Origin: Prevotella sp.
Lineage (GTDB): Bacteria; Bacteroidota; Bacteroidia; Bacteroidales; Bacteroidaceae
DNA length: 64,000 nt
Direction of reading: 5' to 3'
Assembly (NCBI GenBank): GCA_017651265.1
Contig: JAGCDO010000047.1
Span: 31,608-95,607, forward strand
Below are positions 29,723 through 39,416 of this stretch, in pieces (the first letter of the stretch is position 1; each line of letters starts with the position of its first letter). A program made the position numbers and the translations under genes. The notes under the pieces were generated by a model. That model worked only from the letters and a program-made list of their open reading frames with translations, was not told the DNA's origin and searched no databases.

Positions 29723-31980
29723 TGGGCGAGCTACATTCACTGATCAAGGACCTGGCGCTTATCCTGATGGTAGCGGGTATTGTGACGCTGGTATTCAAAC
29801 GACTCAAGCAGCCGTTGGTGCTGGGGTATGTGGTGGCTGGATTCCTGGTGAGTCCGCACATGCCCTATGTGGCTTCTGTGGTTGACCAGGCGGATATACA
29901 CACATGGGCCGACATCGGTGTGATGTTCCTGCTGTTTTCCTTAGGACTGGATTTCTCTTTCAAGAAGATTCTGAAGATGGGGGCATCGCCCATCATCTCC
30001 ACCGTGACCATCATCTTCTGTATGATGATGCTCGGCATCGTGATGGGACATCTCTTCGGTTGGGGGAAGATGGACTGCATCTTCCTTGGCGGTATGCTCG
30101 CCATGAGTTCCACAACGATTATCTATAAGGCGTTCGACGACCTCGGGTTGCGACAGCAGCAGTTTGCCGGAAGGGTGATGAGCGTGCTCATCCTCGAAGA
30201 CATCCTGGCCATCGTCATGATGGTGATGCTGAGTGCCATTGCCAGCGGGAACAATCCTGATGGAGGACAGATGCTGGATGCGGTCATCAAGATCACCTTC
30301 TTCCTGATTCTGTGGTTCGTGGTGGGTATCTTTGCTATTCCGCTGTTCCTGCGCAGGATGCGGAAGCAGATGAACAACGAGGTGCTGTTGATCGTGTCGT
30401 TAGGACTTTGTTGCGCCATGGCCGTATTCTCCACGAAGGTGGGATTCAGTAGTGCTTTCGGTGCCTTCGTCATGGGTAGTATCCTGGCTGAGACCATCGA
30501 GGCGGATAAGATTATCCGACTGGTGGAGCCGGTGAAGAATCTCTTCGGGGCTATCTTCTTCGTGTCGGTGGGTATGCTCGTGGATCCGCACATCCTGGTG
30601 GAATATGCGCTACCGATTATTACCCTTGTCCTGACGATTCTTATTGGTCAGGCCATCTTCGGCTCCCTGGCCTTCATGTTGGGTGGCGAGACCATGAAGT
30701 CGGCCATCAAATGTGGCTTCTCCATGGCACAGATCGGTGAGTTCTCGTTTATCATCGCCTCCTTAGGACTGTCGTTAGGGGTGATCGGAAAGTTCCTCTA
30801 CCCTGTCGTCGTGGCCGTGAGTGTCATCACGACTTTCCTTACTCCATACATGATCAGGTTGGCTACACCCGCCTATAACCAGCTGGAGAAAAGACTGCCG
30901 CAGAAATGGGTGCGCTCGCTGAATCATCTCACCATGAGTCATCCGAACACCACCGAGCAGAGCAAATGGAAACGTCTGTTACTGCAGATGGGTAGGAACA
31001 CCTTAATATATAGTATCCTGTCGGCAGCCACCATTGCCCTGATGTTCACCTTTGTGCTTCCCTTTACAAGAAAACTGTTACCGGGATGGGAGCTGCACTG
31101 GTATGCGAACGCCATCACGGGCGTACTCACCGTGCTGTTCATCTCTCCCTTCCTGCGTGCCATGGTGATGAAGAAAAACCACAGTGAGGAGTTCAAGGCG
31201 CTATGGGCAGAGAGCAACATCAACCGTATTCCTCTGCTCTTCACCATTCTGGTACGACTGGTAATTGCCGTGGCCTTCATCTTCTATATCTGCAACTATC
31301 TCACCCGTTTCAGCAATGCCTTGATGATTACCATCGGGTCCATTGTCGTCATATTCATCATCTTATCCCGCTGGATCAAGAAACGAAGCATCCGACTGGA
31401 ACGGTTGTTCATCCTCAATCTCCGCTCACGAGATATCGAGGCTCAGGTACATGGACATAAGCGTCCGCTCTATGAGGGGAAGCTGCTTGACCGGAATATC
31501 CATATTGCCGACTTCGAGATTCCTGCCGACTCGCTCTGGATGGGAAAGACTTTGAAGCAACTGAACTTAGGAAAGAAATACGGAATCCATGTGAGCAGTA
31601 TCCTCAGGGCAAGTCACCGACTGAATATTCCCGACGGGGAATCGCTCATCTTCCCTGGTGACGTACTACAGGTGATCGGTAGCGATGAGCAGCTTGCTAT
31701 CTTCCAACAGGCCATTCAAGAAGAGGTGATGGAAGAGGATCATGAGCTGGAGAAACGGGAGATGAAACTGCGCAGTATCATCATCAGCGGGAACAGTCCG
31801 TTCATCGGTAAGACCTTACAGGAAAGCGGAATCCGTGATCAGTATAACTGTATGGTTGTCGGTATCGAAGAAGGAAAGGAAAACCTGTCACAAGTAAAGC
31901 CCTTGTACCGTTTCCAAAAAGGTGATATTCTTTGGATTGTAGGAGAGAAAGAAGACCTGCAGTTAATCTCTACACTCTAA
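29722..31980 (+). CDS. Cation:proton antiporter (CPA2, KefB type) with C-terminal TrkA_C domains
   Basis: The 752-residue protein has about 12 membrane helices (about 1-390) of the Na+/H+ exchanger fold, including KQPLVLGYVVAGFL, DIGVMFLLFSLGLDFSF and GAFVMGSILAET, and ends with two TrkA_C-type regulatory domains (about 595-665 and 680-752; e.g. IADFEIPADSLWMGKTL). Extra helices lie at about 425-540. No Rossmann TrkA_N domain is present, unlike Escherichia coli KefB. The start appears to be TTG 29722 (MGELHSLIKDLALIL), which borders a heptad tract; the next Met is at about residue 16. It likely exchanges K+ or Na+ for H+. Confidence 0.85.
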   Translation: MGELHSLIKDLALILMVAGIVTLVFKRLKQPLVLGYVVAGFLVSPHMPYVASVVDQADIHTWADIGVMFLLFSLGLDFSFKKILKMGASPIISTVTIIFCMMMLGIVMGHLFGWGKMDCIFLGGMLAMSSTTIIYKAFDDLGLRQQQFAGRVMSVLILEDILAIVMMVMLSAIASGNNPDGGQMLDAVIKITFFLILWFVVGIFAIPLFLRRMRKQMNNEVLLIVSLGLCCAMAVFSTKVGFSSAFGAFVMGSILAETIEADKIIRLVEPVKNLFGAIFFVSVGMLVDPHILVEYALPIITLVLTILIGQAIFGSLAFMLGGETMKSAIKCGFSMAQIGEFSFIIASLGLSLGVIGKFLYPVVVAVSVITTFLTPYMIRLATPAYNQLEKRLPQKWVRSLNHLTMSHPNTTEQSKWKRLLLQMGRNTLIYSILSAATIALMFTFVLPFTRKLLPGWELHWYANAITGVLTVLFISPFLRAMVMKKNHSEEFKALWAESNINRIPLLFTILVRLVIAVAFIFYICNYLTRFSNALMITIGSIVVIFIILSRWIKKRSIRLERLFILNLRSRDIEAQVHGHKRPLYEGKLLDRNIHIADFEIPADSLWMGKTLKQLNLGKKYGIHVSSILRASHRLNIPDGESLIFPGDVLQVIGSDEQLAIFQQAIQEEVMEEDHELEKREMKLRSIIISGNSPFIGKTLQESGIRDQYNCMVVGIEEGKENLSQVKPLYRFQKGDILWIVGEKEDLQLISTL

Positions 31981-31994
31981 TCACATTCCTCAAA

Positions 31995-34817
31995 TCAATA
32001 CCACTGTATGGCATTGGTATATCCACTGCGCTTATCGTATTTCAAGGCATCGGTAAGCGTGGCGGCATTACAGCGGAAGGAGAAGTTATAAGAGGTATAG
32101 GGAGCAATCACCACCGAGCATGACATGTTGAAGCAATGGAGATCGCGCGACAACGAAGCCGTAGTCATACTCAGCTTATGCATCTCAAAGTCGTAACCGC
32201 TGGAGAACGATATATTCCACCCGTCACTGATACGCACATTTCCACTGAAGTTCAGGTTCTGCGTGAACTTATACGGATAGCGCATGGTCTTGGTATTGAA
32301 GGTGCCACTTGTATTCTCGCGCATGGTAATACCATAGCCCACGGAGATTGACCACGGCAAGGAGAACGTCATATAGCCGTCGGCATCAGTCTCAGCCTTC
32401 CCTCCCGACGATTTCTTCGCACCGCGCTTACCGCGTTCCATGTCCTTGTCGATATTCGTCTCCACCTCATTATCCTCATCATCGTCGAATGAATCGTCAT
32501 CGTCTTTACTATGACCTATACCCCGTAACTTGTCCATCCACTTCTGGAAGGTCTCAGGACTAAGCGTAAACGACAGGTTCTGCGTCATTCCCTGGAATCG
32601 ACCGAAACGTCCATAGCCATATTCCGTATGGGTTCCCACATAGGGATGACCGTTTTCATCCAGTTCGTACGCATAGGTGGCGAACGATGAGTTCACATTG
32701 AAGGTGTAGTTCTTGGAAAGTTTCAGGCGCAGCTTAAAGCCTAAGTCGCTCCAAGGTCGTTCCTTGGCTGCCATGTTATACGACATATCCAGCGTAAGGT
32801 CGTCAATCAGGAATATTTTCTTCAACGAGTCATTATCACTCTTCGACCGCATCTTCATCTCCAGATTGTTCTGCAGCGTGAAGCCAATACTACCCGTCTT
32901 CCCCCTTGAAGGATAACCAAACATTCCGTTTTCATAAGGAGTATACTGCACCATCGTGACATTACCATTTGCATCCGTCTTTTGGTAAGACTTCCAGAAC
33001 CCGTAACGCTCGGCCCCGAAATCAGGCGTGTAGTTAAATGATATCGTTGGTGTTACTACGTGACGGATAAGTCCTACCCTACTACCGAACAATTTTTTCC
33101 AAGGTTGATAGAAACCATAGAGCTTCGTGGAGGCCGACAAGCCCACATTCCAGTTGTAGGCATTATAGAAGCCATAGGTGGTGTCGCACACCTCCTTCTG
33201 GTGTTCAGCATCCCACGACTTCTCCACACGATTGGTGTACATACGGTCGTAGAAGTTAAATTTGGGATTCAGGGTAATGGCATTGAACAAAGTGAAATTG
33301 GCCTGAATAGGAATGCTATGGTTGAAGCCGTTCCTCCAGTCTTTGATCAGATTCGAATGCAGCAGCTGATTTTCCTTGGCTACGATACGGTTGGATATTT
33401 CACCTGTATAACTCATGGAGATCTTCTCATACCAGCGCTCATCACCCACTGCCTTCTTCCGCTTAAACGGATAGAACTGTGAGACTGTAATGCTCAGTGA
33501 AGGCAAGGTCAAGTCGATGGTCGTATCGCGCATGTTCTGGTTCAGGTTCATGGTTCCGAAAAGCGACATTCCTATGCTGGAGAATGTGGTGTTCAAAGCA
33601 ACCGAAGAGGTTCGCGTACTCTGCGTCATTGCCTGCGGGTTATACAAGCTCGATAAGTTATTCCTTTCGTAGCTGGACGTGGAGAAATTCACACTGGCCG
33701 TGACCGAACGGAACGGATTTGCCTTGGGGTCCTGACGATGACTCCATTGGATCTTGAAACTCTCCTGCTCCGAGAAGTCGGGCATTCCCTTGTCACCATT
33801 CTTCGTATCCTGATAACTGATGTAGAAACTGCCTGAGTATCTATAGCGCTTGCGGTAGTTGCTGGCAGCGCTCAGGCCCCATGAGCCTTTGGTATAGATC
33901 TCTCCCAACAGCTTCAGGTCCCACTTATCGCTGAGAGCAAGGTAGTAACCACCATCGCGCAGGTAGAATCCACGGGAACTCTCATCACCATAGGTAGGCA
34001 TGATAAAACCACTGCTATAGCTCTTGGTAAAGGGGAAGAAACCATAAGGAATTGCCAAAGGAAGGGGTACGTCGCAAACTACCAGATAGGCAGGACCGAA
34101 CACTACATCCTTATTTGGACGCACCTTGGCTCTCGACAGGGCAATATAGAAGTCAGGATGATCAGCATCGCAAGTCGTATAACGCCCTTTCTCCAGATAA
34201 AGCACACCGGTGGAATCGCGCTTGGCATGTTTACTAAACAGGAATCCGTCTTCCTGCTCCGTATAGACGTCCTTGATAAAACCTTTCTTCGTCTTGATAT
34301 TGAACGAGATGGTGTCGTTCTCGTAGGTATCTGGTCCCATCTTGAACACCGGCTTACCTACCAGTTCCGTCATCGTGGAATCAGCATAGGAAGGTGTGGC
34401 ATGCACCAGATTACTGTCAAGACTCATATATATCTTATCACTCTTGAGATCCATGATCTGGTACTCCACATGAGCATCACCGAAGAGATGAGCCGTCTTC
34501 GAGGTGGCATCATAAATCAGGGAGTCCTTAGCTGTATATTTGATGGGAGCCTCTATAGCGTTCTTACGCATCTTGTTCAGACTGTCGGCACTGATAGAGT
34601 CATCCACAGCCTTGTTGTGACGAGCTATGGCCAACTGCAGGGAATCCATGGCGAGGGTATCGGGGATATCGCTGATGGAATCGCTGTCTTGAGAAAAAGA
34701 GAAACGATAGGTTCTATGGTTATTATGGGAACCATAAACCCTGTTCGCCATCATCCCAACGATGGCGAACAGGATCAGTAATATCAGTGTCTTCTTCCTC
34801 ATGAACCTATAAAACAA
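31995..34817 (-). CDS. lptD: LPS-assembly protein LptD (Bacteroidetes type)
   Basis: The 940-residue protein has a signal sequence (about 8-28), an LptA-like jellyroll N-domain (about 95-215: LIYDATSKTAHLFGDAHVEYQIMDLKSDKIYM, quoted in part LFGDAHVEYQ) and a long beta-barrel that begins with the hallmark PLPLAIPYGFFPFTKSYSSGFIMP (quoted in part: IPYGFFPF, SSGFIMPTYG). It should insert LPS or lipid A-linked glycans in the outer membrane. An acidic insertion (DDDDSFDDDEDNEVE) lies near residue 775. It has its own promoter box at 34841. Confidence 0.88.
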   Translation of the reverse strand: MFYRFMRKKTLILLILFAIVGMMANRVYGSHNNHRTYRFSFSQDSDSISDIPDTLAMDSLQLAIARHNKAVDDSISADSLNKMRKNAIEAPIKYTAKDSLIYDATSKTAHLFGDAHVEYQIMDLKSDKIYMSLDSNLVHATPSYADSTMTELVGKPVFKMGPDTYENDTISFNIKTKKGFIKDVYTEQEDGFLFSKHAKRDSTGVLYLEKGRYTTCDADHPDFYIALSRAKVRPNKDVVFGPAYLVVCDVPLPLAIPYGFFPFTKSYSSGFIMPTYGDESSRGFYLRDGGYYLALSDKWDLKLLGEIYTKGSWGLSAASNYRKRYRYSGSFYISYQDTKNGDKGMPDFSEQESFKIQWSHRQDPKANPFRSVTASVNFSTSSYERNNLSSLYNPQAMTQSTRTSSVALNTTFSSIGMSLFGTMNLNQNMRDTTIDLTLPSLSITVSQFYPFKRKKAVGDERWYEKISMSYTGEISNRIVAKENQLLHSNLIKDWRNGFNHSIPIQANFTLFNAITLNPKFNFYDRMYTNRVEKSWDAEHQKEVCDTTYGFYNAYNWNVGLSASTKLYGFYQPWKKLFGSRVGLIRHVVTPTISFNYTPDFGAERYGFWKSYQKTDANGNVTMVQYTPYENGMFGYPSRGKTGSIGFTLQNNLEMKMRSKSDNDSLKKIFLIDDLTLDMSYNMAAKERPWSDLGFKLRLKLSKNYTFNVNSSFATYAYELDENGHPYVGTHTEYGYGRFGRFQGMTQNLSFTLSPETFQKWMDKLRGIGHSKDDDDSFDDDEDNEVETNIDKDMERGKRGAKKSSGGKAETDADGYMTFSLPWSISVGYGITMRENTSGTFNTKTMRYPYKFTQNLNFSGNVRISDGWNISFSSGYDFEMHKLSMTTASLSRDLHCFNMSCSVVIAPYTSYNFSFRCNAATLTDALKYDKRSGYTNAIQWY

Positions 34818-34840
34818 CCTTTACAGTCGATTCCAAGGTG

Positions 34841-34848
34841 CAAAAGTA
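34841..34848 (-). promoter_or_regulatory. -7 promoter box (TACTTTTG) for lptD
   Basis: CAAAAGTA on the plus strand, 24 bases upstream of the lptD start. Confidence 0.6.
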
Positions 34849-34965
34849 CGAAAAAGAAATGAGATACCGCGCCCATTAACCGATAATTAACTTATTTAAT
34901 TGATTATTCGCACTCGTAAGGATGTCGTACAAAGGTTGCTGTGACTATTATCACAGGTCTGACTT

Positions 34966-35583
34966 TTATGCGAAAAGGGAGTGCCACTGCTGGAAGCGAC
35001 GCACTCCTTCCTCACCAAATTTGGCCAGACTACGTTCCGCCTGTTCCACTGTTTTTTCTATTTCGGGTCGTGTCTTGGAAAAGAACTTATCAGCATAGCA
35101 TATCAGTTGTTCTTCCAAGGTCTCGGGCAGGAAGGGCTCATATGTTGTGGAGTGTGGAGTGTGGGGTGTGGAGTGAGAACACTTCTGCGATACAGGAGAA
35201 ATGTTTGTGGATGGTGGTGGAATAGTGATAGGTAGATGTTGTGACTGGATCTCGGCAACGGTTAGGCCAGCTCCTGTATGACGCTCACAAACCCGCGCAT
35301 GACGGGGGAAGCCTTCTGATCGCATAATCTCTGCCCCTATCTGTCCATGACACACATATGGCTCGGTACCGAAGCATTCTATGCCTGGTGCGTCGCAGCG
35401 GAAGATGCCGATATCGTGGAGCATCGCCGCCTCTTCCACAAACTGACGGTCGAGGTGCAGTTCCGGATGAGCATCACAAATATGCAGAGCCTTATCTGCC
35501 ACTGCCCTGCTATGAACGAGGAGAATGCGTTTCAGCGCATTCTCCTCGGGATAATACTTATTAATGATACGATGATAATCCAT
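34966..35583 (-). CDS. HD-domain phosphohydrolase with repeat-derived insertion
   Basis: The 205-residue product carries an HD domain: HSRAVADKAL (first His), AAMLHDIGIF (HD pair), and CERHTGAG, typical of small HDIG hydrolases acting on nucleotides or related phosphates; substrate unknown. Residues about 121-145 (SPVSQKCSHSTPHTPHSTT) are encoded by a GTGGAGT heptad tract plus the element core and look inserted in frame. ATG 35583 sits 1 base after the stop of the upstream carboxylase gene; a longer frame from 35613 would overlap that gene. Confidence 0.8.
   Translation of the reverse strand: MDYHRIINKYYPEENALKRILLVHSRAVADKALHICDAHPELHLDRQFVEEAAMLHDIGIFRCDAPGIECFGTEPYVCHGQIGAEIMRSEGFPRHARVCERHTGAGLTVAEIQSQHLPITIPPPSTNISPVSQKCSHSTPHTPHSTTYEPFLPETLEEQLICYADKFFSKTRPEIEKTVEQAERSLAKFGEEGVRRFQQWHSLFA
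35149..35205. repeat. GTGGAGT heptad element with the common core, inside the HD gene
   Basis: Units GTGGAGT, GTGGAGT, GTGGGGT, GTGGAGT are followed by GAGAACACTTCTGCGATACA, which matches the core (CTTCTGAGATACAGGA type) of the GGAAGGA elements in rluA although the arm sequence differs. Confidence 0.75.
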
Positions 35584-35584
35584 A

Positions 35585-37360
35585 TCAATTCTCTGCACGC
35601 TCAATCCACGCAATGGTGTCGCCCTTGTTCACCTTAGCACCCTGCTTGGCTGTAATCTCTACGAGCTTACCGCCGAGAGCAGCGGGAATCTCCGTGATCT
35701 CACCCCAAGGTGTCTGGATGTAACAGAATGTCTGACCTTCTTTGTAGGTCTGACCGATGAACGGCTCCACACAAGGTGCGCACTCACCGTCGCCATTGAA
35801 CTCATAGTAGATCTGTCCTTTAACAGGTGACACGAGGGCATCGGCCTTGGCATGCTTGAACTCAGCAATCTTCTCAGGTGAGAGTTTTGCACCGAGGCGT
35901 GAATCCTTGATCTTCTGGATGTCAGCCAGTAGGTTCTTCTTCGCCATACCGCTCTTGAACGGACGGTACTGCTCGGGGTGCATAGCCAACTCATAAAGCT
36001 CTTCATCATCTGGTCCATAATCCCATCCGTTCTCGTCCATCTCCTTACGGAAGTCATCCAAGGCATTGGGAATGAGTGAGCGAGGATCTGCATCAGTGAA
36101 CTCACGACCCTGCTGCTTGGCAAGTTCCACGATCTCAGGAGCGATTGTTCCAGGAATCTTACCGCTCTTGCCGAGGATCATGCCCCACATAGCATCGTCC
36201 ATCATCACGAAACGACCCTTGCCCTGTGCCATGGTAAGCAAGTTCATCAAGGCGATGTTCTTCACATACTGACTGAACGGGGTTACCAGTGGTGGATATC
36301 CCACACGCGGCCATACGTAAGCCACCTCATCGAACAGTTTCACGAGCATATCGTCGGTAGAGAGCTCAGGTTCTCCCTTAGCCTTCAGCGTCTTATTGAT
36401 AATACTATGAATACCGGCAAGGTCGGCCATCATTGATCCCATCATACCGCCTGGGAGTCCGCAACCGAGGAGGAGTGACGACATGAGTTTGTTACCCGGG
36501 TTGATGAAATAGCCAAGCCAGTCGTCAATGAACTCCTGTGTCAAGGCACGGGCCTGCATATAAGCATTCATGTTGATTTCCTTCACTTCGAAGCCCTCAT
36601 GCTTCAGCATCGACTGAACGGAAATGATATCCGGATGCACCTTACCCCATGACAGCGGTTCGATAGCTGTATCAATCACATCGGCACCGTTGTTACAAAC
36701 CTCTAAGATGGAAGCCATTGACAAACCGGGACCTGAATGACCGTGATACTGGATGATTACATCAGGGTGCTTGGTCTTGATCGACTTGGTCAGGGCACCT
36801 AACAGGGCGGGCTGACCGATACCGGCCATGTCCTTCAAGCAGATTTCCTCAGCTCCTGCAGCAATCACCTGATCAGCGATATCTGAATAGTACTCCACCG
36901 TATGCACGGGAGAAGTAGTGATACACAGGGTAGCCTGTGGGGTCATGCCAGCGGCCTTGGCCCACTTCACGGAAGGAATGATGTTACGCACATCGTTCAA
37001 ACCGCAGAAGATACGAGGGATATCAACGCCCTGCGCATGCTTCACCTTGTATTGCAACTCACGGACATCATCGGGCACAGGATACATACGCAACGCATTC
37101 AGACCGCGATCGAGCATGTGTGTCTTGATGCCCACCTGGTTGAACGGTTTACAGAATGCCCTAACAGCAGCGTTTGGATTCTCACCTGCCAGCAGGTTCA
37201 CCTGCTCGAAGGCACCACCATTGGTCTCTACACGGTCGAACACGCCCATGTCGATAATGGCTGGTGCGATACGCTCCAACTGGTCTTTACGCGGCTGGAA
37301 CTTACCAGAACTCTGCCACATGTCACGATAAACAAGACTAAACTGGATTCTTTTCTTCAT
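35585..37360 (-). CDS. Oxaloacetate decarboxylase alpha / pyruvate carboxylase subunit B-like protein
   Basis: The 591-residue protein has an HMGL-like carboxyltransferase TIM barrel (about 1-290: YRDMWQSSGKF, LKDMAGIGQPALLGAL, YHGHSGPGLSMAS), the conserved carboxylase linker (about 300-470) and a biotinyl-like domain at the C-terminus (about 520-591). It would move CO2 between biotin and oxaloacetate or pyruvate. The biotinyl domain lacks the AMKM motif: the stretch CYIQTPWGEITEI has no lysine at the attachment site, so biotin must sit on another protein. The HD gene follows 1 base after its stop. Confidence 0.85.
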   Translation of the reverse strand: MKKRIQFSLVYRDMWQSSGKFQPRKDQLERIAPAIIDMGVFDRVETNGGAFEQVNLLAGENPNAAVRAFCKPFNQVGIKTHMLDRGLNALRMYPVPDDVRELQYKVKHAQGVDIPRIFCGLNDVRNIIPSVKWAKAAGMTPQATLCITTSPVHTVEYYSDIADQVIAAGAEEICLKDMAGIGQPALLGALTKSIKTKHPDVIIQYHGHSGPGLSMASILEVCNNGADVIDTAIEPLSWGKVHPDIISVQSMLKHEGFEVKEINMNAYMQARALTQEFIDDWLGYFINPGNKLMSSLLLGCGLPGGMMGSMMADLAGIHSIINKTLKAKGEPELSTDDMLVKLFDEVAYVWPRVGYPPLVTPFSQYVKNIALMNLLTMAQGKGRFVMMDDAMWGMILGKSGKIPGTIAPEIVELAKQQGREFTDADPRSLIPNALDDFRKEMDENGWDYGPDDEELYELAMHPEQYRPFKSGMAKKNLLADIQKIKDSRLGAKLSPEKIAEFKHAKADALVSPVKGQIYYEFNGDGECAPCVEPFIGQTYKEGQTFCYIQTPWGEITEIPAALGGKLVEITAKQGAKVNKGDTIAWIERAEN

Positions 37361-37406
37361 TGGTTTTTTTGATCATTATTTGGGTTCATAATATACTTTC
37401 ATTCTG

Positions 37407-37414
37407 CAAATTTA
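37407..37414 (-). promoter_or_regulatory. -7 promoter box (TAAATTTG) for the carboxylase gene
   Basis: CAAATTTA on the plus strand, about 46 bases upstream of the start at 37360. Confidence 0.5.
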
Positions 37415-37478
37415 TATCTTTTTTCCCAAACCCCCGCATTTTTTCCTGTCTTTTTTCTTAGTAGCGGAAAAAATCATG

Positions 37479-37486
37479 TATATTTG
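37479..37486 (+). promoter_or_regulatory. -7 promoter box (TATATTTG) for the lipoprotein gene
   Basis: Exact TAnnTTTG box about 27 bases before the ATG near 37513. Confidence 0.55.
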
Positions 37487-37512
37487 CAACCGATAAATCA
37501 AAGTACCATTAT

Positions 37513-38256
37513 ATGAGAAAACTATTAAGCATCGTAATAATCAGCATAATTATAGGAATAATCGCTGCCTGCCATTCGCGGGGCCCCATGAATGAGGAAG
37601 ATGTAAATGTAGGTACAAGCACTTCTATTGAAGGTGATTCTACGCTCTATGGACTGGCCTGCGATGGCTGTACCGATACTGTTCTGGTATTCCTACCAGG
37701 AAAGGGCGGCGACCCTATTACATACAATATCCTTGACGCGACAAAGAAGGGACGCATCATCGGTCGTCCTATGGTAGGCGACTGGGTGGCAGTGATTCTC
37801 AATAAGGAGGATACGATGGTGGCAGATATGGTTATCGACCTGGACCAGTTGAAGGGTACTTGGGTGGAACTGGTCTACCCCACCGTAAAGGAACGCATCA
37901 AGGAGGTTGCTATCGACGAAGAGATGCAGAAGCACATGGACTCCTTGGTACAAGCCATGATGAAACCTGTGGAGATGGGATTCTCCTTGAAGCGCCACTA
38001 CCAAGCACAGGCAGTAGGCATACGGCGCAATAGGACTCAGATAGATGAGAAGAGTCCGGTAATCTTCCCTGAGATGAAGCATTACACCAAATGGCACGTC
38101 ATCAACGGTCGTCTTGTGCTTACCTCACAAAACAGATCGCAGAACGATTCCGTTAGTCAAGAAGAGGTGAACGATACAGCAGATTTCATCTTCATGACAC
38201 GTGACTCCCTGCGCCTGCGTTTCAAGGATGGAGAAAAAGGGTTCTACCGAAAGTAG
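37513..38256 (+). CDS. Lipoprotein of unknown function
   Basis: The 247-residue product has a lipoprotein signal peptide (lipobox IAAC, Cys about 20). The mature protein shows two beta-rich parts: about 35-120 (LYGLACDGCTDTVLVFLPGKGGDP, quoted in part GLACDGCTDTV) and about 165-245, ending TRDSLRLRFKDGEKGFYRK (quoted in part DSLRLRF). The C-terminal part resembles DUF-type lipocalin-like beta barrels of Bacteroidetes, but I cannot assign a family. It has its own promoter and converges on queF with a 15-base gap. Confidence 0.6.
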   Translation: MRKLLSIVIISIIIGIIAACHSRGPMNEEDVNVGTSTSIEGDSTLYGLACDGCTDTVLVFLPGKGGDPITYNILDATKKGRIIGRPMVGDWVAVILNKEDTMVADMVIDLDQLKGTWVELVYPTVKERIKEVAIDEEMQKHMDSLVQAMMKPVEMGFSLKRHYQAQAVGIRRNRTQIDEKSPVIFPEMKHYTKWHVINGRLVLTSQNRSQNDSVSQEEVNDTADFIFMTRDSLRLRFKDGEKGFYRK

Positions 38257-38271
38257 TAGAACCCATCTTTT

Positions 38272-38730
38272 TTATAATGCGTGTCTGAGGAAACGCTCTT
38301 TTGCCATTTCCTCGTATTTCGTACCCGGACGACCGTAGTTGGCATAGGGATAGATGCTGATGCCACCACGGGGCGTGAACAATCCTATCACCTCAATATA
38401 CTTCGGATCCATCAGCTTAATCAGGTCCTTCATGATGATGTTCACACAGTCCTCATGGAAGTCCCCGTGGTTACGGAAACTGAAGAGATAGAGCTTCAAA
38501 CTCTTACTTTCTACCATCCGCTCCCCAGGAATATATAGGATTTTGATTTCCGCGAAGTCAGGCTGTCCTGTGATAGGGCACAAGGAAGTGAACTCAGGAC
38601 AATTGAACTGCACCCAATAGTCGTTCTCAGGATGTTTGTTCTGAAACGTCTCCAGCACCTCAGGGGCATAGTCCATCCTATACTCGGTCTTCTTACCGAG
38701 TGCCTGGAGCCCATCTTGTTCTCTACTCAT
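38272..38730 (-). CDS. queF: NADPH-dependent preQ0 reductase
   Basis: The 152-residue protein is a short-form QueF that reduces 7-cyano-7-deazaguanine to 7-aminomethyl-7-deazaguanine in queuosine synthesis. The catalytic Cys is in [12 protein letters not shown], and the NADPH and substrate motif [20 protein letters not shown] (about 86-105) with the late [18 protein letters not shown] segment are conserved. Its start overlaps the stop of the queuosine-precursor transporter gene by 4 bases, a functional pairing. Confidence 0.95.
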   Translation of the reverse strand: MSREQDGLQALGKKTEYRMDYAPEVLETFQNKHPENDYWVQFNCPEFTSLCPITGQPDFAEIKILYIPGERMVESKSLKLYLFSFRNHGDFHEDCVNIIMKDLIKLMDPKYIEVIGLFTPRGGISIYPYANYGRPGTKYEEMAKERFLRHAL

Positions 38731-39416
38731 AACTTCAGAATTTTAAAGATGTTGTAACTGATGTCGCGGTCGAATACATCCTCATGGTCGTGCGCCTTCG
38801 TGAAGGCCACCACACGGATGGTAACAGGCAGTACGGCAATCTCATAGAGCGTCTTCAGTGTCACCTGTGAGATCATCAGTGAAGGCATCTCCTCCCAAGG
38901 AATAACACCACCCAATGCCAACGGGAAAAAGATGATGCTGTCCACACCCTCACCAAACACCGTACTCAAAACAGCTCGTGCAGAGAAGTTCTTTCCGTTA
39001 GAGTTCAGTTTCATGCGTGACATGATATAGGCATTGGTAAACGAGCCTGCTATGAATGCAATGAATGAGGCCATGGCAATACGTGGTGCCAGACCGAATA
39101 TTACATGGAATCCCTCATCACCATCCCAGTAGTCAGCACCAGGAATCCAGTCGGCTATAGCTCCCATCAAGACAAAGAAGAAGTTCATCGCAAAACCCAT
39201 CCAGATGAGCATACGCGTACGGCGATAGCCCCATACCTCACACACCACATCATTGATGATATAGCTCACCGGGAACACAATGATACCTGCCGTCAGATTG
39301 ATGGGTCCGAACGATAACTGCTTTGTCTCCAATACATTTGCCGTAATCAGGCATACACAGAACAGTGTGCCGAAAAGCATAAAGAGCACACTAACCTTTT
39401 GTCTATCTTTGTCCAT
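38727..39416 (-). CDS. Queuosine precursor transporter (YhhQ / DUF165 family)
   Basis: The 229-residue protein has about six membrane helices and the family signatures [19 protein letters not shown] (about 47-65), [13 protein letters not shown] and the Arg/Glu-rich [16 protein letters not shown]. YhhQ imports preQ0/preQ1; the 4-base overlap with queF supports that role here. The upstream antiporter's stop codon directly abuts its ATG (TAAATG), so the three genes form one minus-strand operon. Confidence 0.92.
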   Translation of the reverse strand: MDKDRQKVSVLFMLFGTLFCVCLITANVLETKQLSFGPINLTAGIIVFPVSYIINDVVCEVWGYRRTRMLIWMGFAMNFFFVLMGAIADWIPGADYWDGDEGFHVIFGLAPRIAMASFIAFIAGSFTNAYIMSRMKLNSNGKNFSARAVLSTVFGEGVDSIIFFPLALGGVIPWEEMPSLMISQVTLKTLYEIAVLPVTIRVVAFTKAHDHEDVFDRDISYNIFKILKL

